Origin: SIG653 sp045577455
GTDB taxonomy: Bacteria > Bacillota > Clostridia > Oscillospirales > CAG-382
NCBI GenBank assembly: GCA_045577455.1
Contig: JAZNIJ010000190.1
Location: 10,445 to 74,444 of the forward strand
Direction: 5' to 3'
Length of the DNA: 64,000 nt
Below, piece by piece: positions 24,218-30,956 of this stretch (positions are counted from its first letter, which is position 1; every line of letters starts with the position of its first letter). Made by a program: the position numbers and the translations under genes. The notes below the pieces were generated by a model, which was not told where the DNA came from, did no database searches, and saw only the letters and a program-made list of their open reading frames with translations.

Positions 24218-24256
24218 TACAATGTTGAATAATGACAAAAAGAAAGGTATATAACA

Positions 24257-25489
24257 ATGAGTAGCTTTATAAATTTTGAAAACGGAAACAATGTTTTCGG
24301 TGCTGAAATTGACTTTTCAAACAAGGTTAGCGGACTTAAGCCGTCTGCTATCCGTGAAATATTCAAATCACTGTCAGACCCTGAAATGATATCATTTGCC
24401 GCGGGTAATCCGTCTCCGCTTTCTTTCCCTGTTGAACAGATGAAGGTTATTGCAAACGATATTTTTACAAATCGTCCTGTAGAGGCGTTGCAATACAGCA
24501 TAACCGAAGGTTATCCAAAGCTGAGGGAACAGGTTGCAGACCGACTTGCAAAGAAATTCAATATAAATATGGAAGGTCAGACAACTATAATAACAACAGG
24601 CGGACAGCAGGGTATTGACCTTACAGCAAAGGCACTTTGCAACGAGGGTGACATAATTATAACAGAAAACCCATCCTTTATAGGTGCTTTGAATGCGTTC
24701 AGGGCATACAATGTTGATATCCGAGGCGTTGACCTTGAAGAAGACGGAATGAATCTTGAACAGCTTGAAACAATTCTTAAAGAAAACAAGAATGTCAAGA
24801 TGATTTATACAATACCAACATTCCATAATCCGGGTGGAATAACCGCTTCTGTTGAAAAAAGAAAAGCAGTTATTGCTCTTGCAGAAAAATATGGTGTTAT
24901 TATTCTTGAAGATAACCCATACGGTGAACTTCGCTTTTCGGGCGAAGATGTTCCAACAATGAAATCCATGGATAAAAACGGAATAGTTGTTTATTGCAGT
25001 TCTTTCTCAAAGGTGCTTTCCGCAGGTATGCGTATAGGTTTCCTTTGCGGAAGAAGTGATATAATTCAGAAGGTAGTTGTTGCAAAGCAGGTTAATGACG
25101 TTCACACAAATATTTTCTTCCAGCTTTTAGCTTCTGATTTTATAGAAAAATACTCCCTCGATGACCATATCAAGAAAATAAGACAGCTTTACAAAGAAAA
25201 GTGCGGACTTATGCTTTCCGAAATGGACAAGCATTTCCCAAAACATATTAAATATACCCGTCCTGACGGTGGTCTTTTCATCTGGGTAACGATGCCCGAT
25301 AAATATGATGCGGATGCATTTGCAAAAGAGGGTGTTAAAGAGAAAGTTGCCGTTGTTTCAGGCACAGCATTCACACCAAAACAGGGCGACCCAAGCTCCT
25401 CCTTCCGTATGAATTATTCAACTCCTTCCGATGAACAGATTATTCTCGGTGTTGAAAGATTGGGAAAACTCTTGGAAAGATATGTTTAA
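24257..25489 (+). CDS. PLP-dependent aminotransferase, class I/II (2-aminoadipate/MocR-like branch)
   Basis: The protein is 410 residues. It has the class I/II fold with FAAGNPSPLSFP, YSITEGYPKLREQVADRL, TTGGQQGIDL, the NPYGELRF block and the PLP-lysine region SFSKVLSAGMRIGF. The sequence style is that of LysN/2-aminoadipate-type and MocR-derived aminotransferases. No GntR domain is present. It transfers amino groups between an amino acid and a 2-oxo acid in the cytoplasm; the substrate is not set by sequence alone. The next gene, trpS, starts 36 bp later and could be cotranscribed. Confidence 0.92.
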   Translation: MSSFINFENGNNVFGAEIDFSNKVSGLKPSAIREIFKSLSDPEMISFAAGNPSPLSFPVEQMKVIANDIFTNRPVEALQYSITEGYPKLREQVADRLAKKFNINMEGQTTIITTGGQQGIDLTAKALCNEGDIIITENPSFIGALNAFRAYNVDIRGVDLEEDGMNLEQLETILKENKNVKMIYTIPTFHNPGGITASVEKRKAVIALAEKYGVIILEDNPYGELRFSGEDVPTMKSMDKNGIVVYCSSFSKVLSAGMRIGFLCGRSDIIQKVVVAKQVNDVHTNIFFQLLASDFIEKYSLDDHIKKIRQLYKEKCGLMLSEMDKHFPKHIKYTRPDGGLFIWVTMPDKYDADAFAKEGVKEKVAVVSGTAFTPKQGDPSSSFRMNYSTPSDEQIILGVERLGKLLERYV

Positions 25490-25525
25490 TATAAGTCCTA
25501 TTAACTGAAAGGTGAATTGTATTTT

Positions 25526-26527
25526 ATGGATAAAACAAACGAAAAGAAAAAGGTCATATTTTCAGGTATACAGCCGTCGGGAAACCTTACTATAGGTAAC
25601 TATATCGGTGCTGTTAAAAACTGGATGGAGCTTCAGGAAGAGTATTATTGCTATTTCTGTGTTGTTGACCTTCACGCTATAACTGTAAGGCAAGTGCCTG
25701 CCGACCTTCGCAAGCGTACCCGTGAGGTTATGGCGATATATCTTGCCGCAGGTATCTCGCCCGAAAAGAATGTTATGTTTGTGCAGAGCCATGTGCCTGC
25801 TCATGCAGAGCTTGCTTGGGTGCTTAACTGCTATACTATGTTTGGTGAGCTGTCGAGAATGACACAGTTCAAGGACAAGAGCCGACTTCACAGCGACAAC
25901 ATTAACGCAGGGTTGTTTACTTATCCTGTGCTTATGGCTGCTGATATTCTCCTTTATCAAACTGACCTTGTTCCAACAGGGCAAGACCAAAAACAGCATA
26001 TTGAGCTTGCAAGAGATATTGCAAACCGTTTCAATGCTGTTTACAGCCCAACCTTCGTTGAGCCACAGCCGTATATTCCAAAGGCAACGGCAAAGATTAT
26101 GTCACTTGCTGACCCAACAAGAAAAATGAGCAAGTCCGACCCTAACGGCAGTGTTGGGATTCTCGATACAAGGGATGAAATTATAAGGAAAATTAAACGA
26201 GCTGTTACCGACTCCGACACAGTTGTGTGCTACGGCGAAGGTAAGGACGGTATCAACAACTTGCTTAATATCTACACAGCGTTCAGCGGAAAAACTCCCG
26301 AGGAAGCAGTGAAGGAGTTTGAAGGCGTTGGTTATGGTGTGTTTAAGGAAGCTGTTGCTGAAACAGTTGCAGATTCACTCAAAGACCTCCAAGCAAGGTT
26401 TAAAATGTATATGGATGATAAGGATTTCCTCGATTCTCTTATGAAAAAGAATGCGGAAATCGCTTACTCTGCCGCAAGGAAAACCTTAAGCAAGGTTTAC
26501 AGAAAAGTTGGGTTCTATCAGCCATAA
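25526..26527 (+). CDS. trpS: Tryptophanyl-tRNA synthetase
   Basis: The protein is 333 residues, normal length for a bacterial TrpRS. The class I signature GIQPSGNLTIGNYIGA (TIGN replacing HIGH) lies at the N-terminus, and RKMSKSDPNG is the KMSKS loop. The conserved PVLMAADILLYQTDLVPTGQDQKQHIELARDI block is complete. ATG 25526 is chosen because AAAGGTGA lies 10 bases upstream; a TTG at 25517 would be too close. It lies directly after the aminotransferase gene. Confidence 0.97.
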   Translation: MDKTNEKKKVIFSGIQPSGNLTIGNYIGAVKNWMELQEEYYCYFCVVDLHAITVRQVPADLRKRTREVMAIYLAAGISPEKNVMFVQSHVPAHAELAWVLNCYTMFGELSRMTQFKDKSRLHSDNINAGLFTYPVLMAADILLYQTDLVPTGQDQKQHIELARDIANRFNAVYSPTFVEPQPYIPKATAKIMSLADPTRKMSKSDPNGSVGILDTRDEIIRKIKRAVTDSDTVVCYGEGKDGINNLLNIYTAFSGKTPEEAVKEFEGVGYGVFKEAVAETVADSLKDLQARFKMYMDDKDFLDSLMKKNAEIAYSAARKTLSKVYRKVGFYQP

Positions 26528-26880
26528 TTGTTGGGTGCTTTTGTTGGGTGCTTTTGAAAAAGCACCCAACCCCAAAAACTTTAATGCGCTACGCGATGTT
26601 TAGTGCAAATTTGTTGAAGGGTGGAATGTTTCGGGGTGTTCTTGTAACAGTTGAAGGTATTTTTGAAAAAGTCCCCAAGCCCAAAAACTTTTGGGTGCTT
26701 TTGAAAAAGCACCCAAGCCCGAAAACTTTAATGCGCTACGCGGTGTTTAGTGCAGATTTGTTGAAGGGTGGAATGTTTTGGGGTGTTCTTGTAACAGTTG
26801 AAGGTATTTTTGAAAAAGTCCCCAAGCCCAAAAACTTTAATGCGCTACGCGGTGTTTAGTGTTAGTTTGTTGAAGGGTTG
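26528..26880. repeat. Two and a partial 147-bp tandem units of a hairpin repeat family (reverse orientation)
   Basis: GGGTGCTTTTGAAAAAGCACCC at 26546 recurs at 26693, exactly 147 bp apart. Each is followed by CCC(C/G)AAAACTTTAATGCGCTACGCG, and a third copy of that core starts near 26826. Because 147 is divisible by three, an open frame of about 100 codons runs through, but it is repeat-encoded and should not be called a gene. Read on the minus strand, the core-plus-hairpin order is the same as in the elements at 26907-29034. Confidence 0.85.
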
Positions 26881-26906
26881 ACATATTGTAGAAAAAGAAT
26901 GAAAAT

Positions 26907-26999
26907 AAAAACGGTGTTTCACTTAATGGTGGAAGCACCGTTTTTACGCATAGCGAATAAAAGTTTTTTGGGGAAGACGTTTTTTCAAAAATGTCTGCG
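26907..26999. repeat. Two-hairpin intergenic element, copy 1
   Basis: Hairpin A has arms AAAAACGGTG/CACCGTTTTT. The core TACGCATAGCGAATAAAAGT plus TTTTGGGG follows. Hairpin B is AGACgTTTTTTCAAAAATGTCT. It lies just past the 3-prime end of the minus-strand ATPase gene. Confidence 0.85.
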
Positions 27000-27013
27000 A
27001 AAAAAAAGTACAC

Positions 27014-28243
27014 TCAAATTACCCAAATTGGTACAATAAGATTATCTCTATCGAATGCGCTTAGCTTATCTGACATACAAAGTACGGCACCTGTTCCGAG
27101 CTGCAGCGGTGATTTGTCAATTACGCTGAATGTGCGAATAATGCGTTTGTCGGGAGTAGCGGTTTTCTTGATTTCCAAAGGACAGATTTTTCCGTCGCCT
27201 TCTATGATGATATCAATTTCTTTAGAGTCCTGGTCGCGGTAAAAATAGAGATACGGTTCTATTCCTGCGTTTTGATACCCCTTCATTATTTCAGAAACAG
27301 CAAAGTTTTCAAGGAGTGCGCCACTCATTGCTCCGCTTTCTGCAACCTCAGGAGATGACCATTTTGTAAGGTAGCACACAAGCCCTGTGTCATAAAAATA
27401 TACTTTCGGAGTTTTAATTGTGCGTTTCAATGCATTGTTTGAGTAGGGGTGCAAAAGGAATATAATTCCCAAAGTTTCCAATATATTTATCCAGGATTTT
27501 GCTGTTTGAGCATCAATTTCTGCATCCTCTGCAATAGCGTGAAAATTTAAAAGCTGTGATGTTCTTGCGGCAACGGCGATAATGAAACGGTTAAATTTTA
27601 GTGCATTAACTGTGCCGGAAATATCACGAACATCTCTCTCTACATAGGTGGCAAGATATGAAGAATAATACATATTTCGGTCTGAGTATAAACCCGAAAC
27701 AATCCCGGGCATAGACCCTTTCCAAATCCGTTCAAATAAAGCGGGTGTGTCTAATGGTGGGAGCTTTTTGCACTGATCAACCAACACATTTGTATCCGTT
27801 TTAAAGGGAACGCAATCTGCCCCAACAATCTCTCGCTGAGACATAGGCGACATATGAAGAAGCGCAACGCGTCCCGCAAGAGATTCCTGAACACCATGCA
27901 TAAGTCGGAATATATGGGAGCCGGTTAGCCAGAAATCACCCGGTGTATGGTGCTCGTCTATATGAATTTTAATGTATGTGAACAGCTCGGGGGCGTATTG
28001 AACTTCATCAATCAGAATGGGTGGCTTGTGTATCTGCAAAAAGAGAGCAGGGTCTTTTTTTGCTAAATCACGGTTGGAGAGATCATCAAGAGAAACATAT
28101 TCTCGCCCTTTGTTTTCTTTTTCTGAAAGCGCACGCAACATTGTTGTTTTTCCTGCCTGACGAGGTCCTGTAAGCAGAATTGCGGAGTAGGATTTTGACA
28201 ATTCAAGAATACGGTTTTCCATATGGCGAACAATATAATTCAT
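27014..28243 (-). CDS. AAA-family ATPase with DUF4143-type C-terminal domain (second copy)
   Basis: The protein is 409 residues. Walker A is GPRQAGKT (26-33), Walker B PPILIDEVQYAPELF, then the sensor-like WLTGSHIFRLM. The DUF4143 region follows, and the C-terminal part has a nuclease-like DSKEIDIIIEGDGKICPLEIKKT pattern, a PD-(D/E)XK signature. The start at 28243 follows GGAGG on the minus strand. It is only distantly similar to the protein at 20932-22221, so they are not a recent duplication. Both sides of the gene are packed with hairpin repeats, so it may be part of a transferable block. Confidence 0.88.
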   Translation of the reverse strand: MNYIVRHMENRILELSKSYSAILLTGPRQAGKTTMLRALSEKENKGREYVSLDDLSNRDLAKKDPALFLQIHKPPILIDEVQYAPELFTYIKIHIDEHHTPGDFWLTGSHIFRLMHGVQESLAGRVALLHMSPMSQREIVGADCVPFKTDTNVLVDQCKKLPPLDTPALFERIWKGSMPGIVSGLYSDRNMYYSSYLATYVERDVRDISGTVNALKFNRFIIAVAARTSQLLNFHAIAEDAEIDAQTAKSWINILETLGIIFLLHPYSNNALKRTIKTPKVYFYDTGLVCYLTKWSSPEVAESGAMSGALLENFAVSEIMKGYQNAGIEPYLYFYRDQDSKEIDIIIEGDGKICPLEIKKTATPDKRIIRTFSVIDKSPLQLGTGAVLCMSDKLSAFDRDNLIVPIWVI

Positions 28244-28480
28244 AAGTACCTCCAAAATTTTCGGCAAGTTTTATTACATTTATTATTATATCCAAAATTT
28301 TCTCGTTTGTCAATATTTTTTCGGTAAATATTTGAATCAACCCAATATTAAACGAAGTTTTTATAATTTTACCCCAGGATTAACCGTAAAATTAACGCTT
28401 ATATTCAAAGATTAACCGAAAAATTTACTCTTGCATTCAAAGATTGCGCAAAAATATTTTGAATATGAGATTATCAAATC

Positions 28481-28555
28481 AAAAAACGGTGTTTCACCTA
28501 ATGGTAGAAGCACCGTTTTTTACGCATAGCGTATTAAAAGTTTTTGGGGTGTGGG
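28481..28555. repeat. Two-hairpin intergenic element, copy 2 (hairpin A and core only)
   Basis: Hairpin A has arms AAAAAACGGTG/CACCGTTTTTT, and the core is TACGCATAGCGTATTAAAAG plus TTTTTGGGG. The place of hairpin B is taken by the mini-hairpin array starting at 28560. The stretch 28268-28480 also holds two loose copies of an AAAGATTnnnCnnAAAAnTTnnnCTTnnATTC motif. Confidence 0.8.
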
Positions 28556-28559
28556 GTGT

Positions 28560-28746
28560 GGATAATCCGTCTCGGATTATCCAACTAAGTTTGCCCTTCG
28601 GGCAAGTGAAGTTTACTTCGTAAGTGAAGTTATCCTGCGGATAGTGAAGTTTTGCCTTCGGCAAAGTGGGAAAACTTAACTTCACTTGAGCATTGCTCAA
28701 ACTACACTGCGAAGCAACTTCACTTTCACGACAGTGAAAACTTCAC
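28560..28746. repeat. Array of eight mini-hairpins with GTGAAGT/ACTTCAC spacers in inverted halves
   Basis: The hairpins in order are GGATAATCC/GGATTATCC (28560-28582), TTGCCC/GGGCAA (28591-28605), TTAC/GTAA (28613-28623), TATCC/GGATA (28631-28643), TTTGCC/GGCAAA (28651-28665), TTGAGC/GCTCAA (28686-28700), TGC/GCA (28708-28716) and TTTCAC/GTGAAA (28724-28739). Loops are mostly three to five bases. Spacers between hairpins 2-5 read GTGAAGT; those after hairpin 5 read ACTTCAC or a variant. The spacers of the two halves can therefore pair with each other, with hairpins protruding. No open frame or CRISPR-like constant repeat is present. Confidence 0.85.
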
Positions 28747-28772
28747 ATCGTCAAAAAAGGAAAGCAAAAAAT

Positions 28773-28885
28773 ATAATCGATGCTTCACCTGACGGTAGAA
28801 GCACCGATTATACGCATAGCGAATAAAAGTTTTTGGGGTATGGGGTGTTTTTTCAAAAACACCCCATAAAACCTTCGTAAAAAGG
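28773..28885. repeat. Two-hairpin intergenic element, copy 3
   Basis: Hairpin A has arms ATAATCGaTGCTTC/GAAGCAcCGATTAT, then the core TACGCATAGCGAATAAAAGT plus TTTTGGGG, then hairpin B GGGGTGTTTTTTCAAAAACACCCC and the tail ATAAAACCTTCGTAAAAAGG. Confidence 0.88.
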
Positions 28886-28894
28886 TGAAAAGAA

Positions 28895-29034
28895 AAATCG
28901 ATGCTTCCTTTGGCGGTAGAAGCATCGATTATACGCATAGCGGACTAAAGTTTTTGGGTGCGGACATTTTTTCAAAAATGTCTGCGAAAAAAGGGTATGG
29001 GGGGTTTTTTCAAAAACACCCCATAAAACCTTCG
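28895..29034. repeat. Two-hairpin intergenic element, copy 4
   Basis: Hairpin A has arms AATCGATGCTTC/GAAGCATCGATT, then the core TACGCATAGCGGACTAAAGT plus TTTTGGG, then hairpin B CGGACATTTTTTCAAAAATGTCTGCG and a second hairpin B variant (GGGGGGTTTTTTCAAAAACACCCC), with tail ATAAAACCTTCG. It ends a few bases from the nagB stop codon. Confidence 0.88.
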
Positions 29035-29046
29035 TTAAAGTTGAAA

Positions 29047-29769
29047 TTACTTAATAAGAGAAGCGGCTTCTTCGTCGATGTAGAACTCAACATCGGGGTG
29101 AAGCTGAAGCACAGAAGCGGGAACATCGGGAGTAACGTCACCGAAAATAGTCTTTTTAACGATTTCTGCTTTTGCCTTACCAAGTGCTATAATAATAATG
29201 CTCTTTGCATTCATAACGGTTTTGATACCCATAGTAACTGCGTGAGTTGGAACATCGTCGATAGAAGCGAAGAAACGCTTGTTTGCTTCTCTTGTAGACT
29301 CTGTAAGCTCAACCATATGAGTTATTGAACCGAAAGGAGTACCGGGTTCGTTGAATCCGATATGACCGTTGTTGCCGATACCTAAAAGCTGAATATCGAT
29401 GCCGCCTGCGGCTTTGATTGCTTCGTCATATTTTGCTGCTGTTTCAGCAGAAGTGTCAAGCCCTGAAGGAACATTTGTGCGAGTAATGTCAATATCAACC
29501 TTTTCAAAAAGGTTGGTGTTCATAAAATAACGGTATGACTGGTCGTGGGTTCCGTCAAGTCCTGCGTATTCGTGTAAATTAAATGTTGTAACATCTTTAA
29601 AAGAAATCTTGCCTGCCTTGTTAAGCTCTGCAAGCTCTGCATAAAGGTCTAACGGTGTTGAGCCGGTTGCATAACCCAAAACAGCGTCTGGCTTCTTTGA
29701 AAGCAACTCAACATATCTTAAAGCGGCCTTTTTTGCAATGTTTTCTCTTGAATCGATAATTATTTTCAT
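29047..29769 (-). CDS. nagB: Glucosamine-6-phosphate deaminase
   Basis: The protein is 240 residues, the compact NagB length seen in Firmicutes. It converts glucosamine 6-phosphate to fructose 6-phosphate and ammonia in amino-sugar catabolism. Motifs include VLGYATGSTPLDLYAEL, FNLHEYAGLDGTHDQSYRYFM and GIGNNGHIGFNEPG with the catalytic His. The start at 29769 follows TGGAGGG on the minus strand; a longer open frame upstream is not homologous. It has its own promoter at 29820-29848. No nagA gene is adjacent. Confidence 0.96.
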   Translation of the reverse strand: MKIIIDSRENIAKKAALRYVELLSKKPDAVLGYATGSTPLDLYAELAELNKAGKISFKDVTTFNLHEYAGLDGTHDQSYRYFMNTNLFEKVDIDITRTNVPSGLDTSAETAAKYDEAIKAAGGIDIQLLGIGNNGHIGFNEPGTPFGSITHMVELTESTREANKRFFASIDDVPTHAVTMGIKTVMNAKSIIIIALGKAKAEIVKKTIFGDVTPDVPASVLQLHPDVEFYIDEEAASLIK

Positions 29770-29819
29770 TACGCCCTCCAAATTTTGCCGTATAACAACA
29801 GCGTTTTGTTTACTGAAAT

Positions 29820-29848
29820 ATGATACCACCAAATAGGGTTTTTGTCAA
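29820..29848 (-). promoter_or_regulatory. Promoter of nagB (minus strand)
   Basis: Read on the minus strand: TTGACA, a 17-bp spacer and TATCAT, about 50 bp before the start codon. Confidence 0.9.
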
Positions 29849-29986
29849 TGAATATTCTGTTATATCTTTTGAAGATTTTTATATCCAACACCAAAATGTG
29901 TGATAACAGACGCATTATCTGAGATAAAATACCTATGTAACAGGTTGGGCATATTGAATTTTACATATAACACAAAAGGAGAAAAA

Positions 29987-30292
29987 ATGTACATAAACGG
30001 AGAAACAATAGCAATAGCAGTCAGCATAATTTCATTGATAACAGCACTTGTAACAGTGTCATGGAAGCTGTTCAAGTGGATAAACCACCAAAAAGAGCAG
30101 GACGAAAAAATAAAACAGCTTGAAGAAAGGCATAAAGCCGACCAAAGCGGTCTGCAAGAGGAACAAACCCTTATTATCTACGGTCTCCTTGCTTGCCTTA
30201 AAGGGTTGAAGGAGCAGGGCTGTAACGGCCCCGTCTCGGAAGCCGTTGAGAAAATAGAAAAACACCTGAATAAACAAGCACACAGGAGTTAG
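29987..30292 (+). CDS. Small phage-like membrane protein with coiled coil
   Basis: The protein is 101 residues. It has one hydrophobic segment (about 7-29), then a charged helical stretch (KWINHQKEQDEKIKQLEERHKADQ), then a mixed C-terminus. The composition resembles small holin-adjacent proteins of Clostridia prophages. AAGGAG lies before ATG 29987. No other phage genes are near, so it may be a lone remnant or a domesticated copy. Function is unassigned. Confidence 0.7.
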   Translation: MYINGETIAIAVSIISLITALVTVSWKLFKWINHQKEQDEKIKQLEERHKADQSGLQEEQTLIIYGLLACLKGLKEQGCNGPVSEAVEKIEKHLNKQAHRS

Positions 30293-30347
30293 AGACCATT
30301 TTTATTGAAATATTATGCCAACCCAAACGATAGTGGTTTTGCTACCA

Positions 30348-30540
30348 ACCAAAGGGGCTGTTGCATTAAGCAAGAGCCAAAAGTAAAAAAGTGGATACTC
30401 TTTGCTGCAAGGCACCCCGTATCCACTCGATTATGATATAATGGAATTAACAAAAAACCACACATAAAGCGAGGTAATTATACAACAATGAGAGTAAGAA
30501 GTCAAGTAGTTTTACCATTAGATTTAGAACTGTTGTGGTG
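30348..30540. mobile_element. Insertion-sequence debris with a remnant 17-codon frame
   Basis: AAAGGGGCTGTTGCA near 30351, also the terminal arm of the palindromic element at 36508, resembles an insertion-sequence end. A hairpin GTGGATAC/GTATCCAC follows (30391-30426). At 30488 an ATG opens a 17-codon frame (MRVRSQVVLPLDLELLW) that stops at TGA. It has a sister copy near 24058. I read this as the decayed left end of a transposon. Confidence 0.5.
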
Positions 30541-30572
30541 ATACAAGACCCAAATTTTATTTACACTTGGTA

Positions 30573-30601
30573 TTGACATTTATATATTTTTTATGTATAA
30601 T
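30573..30601 (+). promoter_or_regulatory. Promoter upstream of the small lipoprotein and giant surface protein
   Basis: TTGACA at 30573-30578, a 17-bp spacer and TATAAT at 30596-30601. Confidence 0.9.
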
Positions 30602-30636
30602 TTTAATAGGTATTTAAGTGAAGAATGGAGTGCTGT

Positions 30637-30879
30637 ATGAGTAAAGTGCAATATCTTTTATATACAATATTTATGATGCTTTCGCTCCTTGTGAATTCTT
30701 GCACGAGAAAGGATTATGAAAATCATGAAAGCAAGGAAGAAAATACAGAAAATTCAGATATTTCTTTCGAAAGCGCTGAAATAGATGATAATACTTCCGA
30801 TGATGAGATATATGTTTCCGATGCTTCTATGGAAGATTACAGCAGCGATGTATCTCTTCCATTTGTTCCGTTTGACTAA
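30637..30879 (+). CDS. Small acidic lipoprotein of unknown function
   Basis: The protein is 80 residues. An N-terminal hydrophobic segment ends in LVNSC, a lipobox-like site (Cys near residue 23), followed by a highly acidic, serine-rich stretch with few hydrophobics. ATG 30637 is used, with GGAG seven bases upstream; a codon at 30625 is also in frame. It is 77 bp upstream of the giant surface protein and shares its promoter, so it may assist it. No family is recognised. Confidence 0.65.
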   Translation: MSKVQYLLYTIFMMLSLLVNSCTRKDYENHESKEENTENSDISFESAEIDDNTSDDEIYVSDASMEDYSSDVSLPFVPFD

Positions 30880-30956
30880 AAAAACTTATTGTTATAAACA
30901 TTTTAAAAATTATAATACCCCAAAATATAAAACAAGAATAAAAAGGAGATGTCTTT

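Noticed and set aside
26548..26859. A 103-codon open frame after trpS
   Set aside because: It is generated by two 147-bp intergenic repeat units and has no ribosome binding site or homology.
28560..28746. A CRISPR array
   Set aside because: The constant element is only about 7 bp and flips orientation, and the variable parts are self-complementary rather than spacer-like.
30391..30426. A tRNA or riboswitch suggested by the GTGGATAC hairpin
   Set aside because: No cloverleaf, CCA end or known aptamer motif is present; insertion-element debris explains it better.
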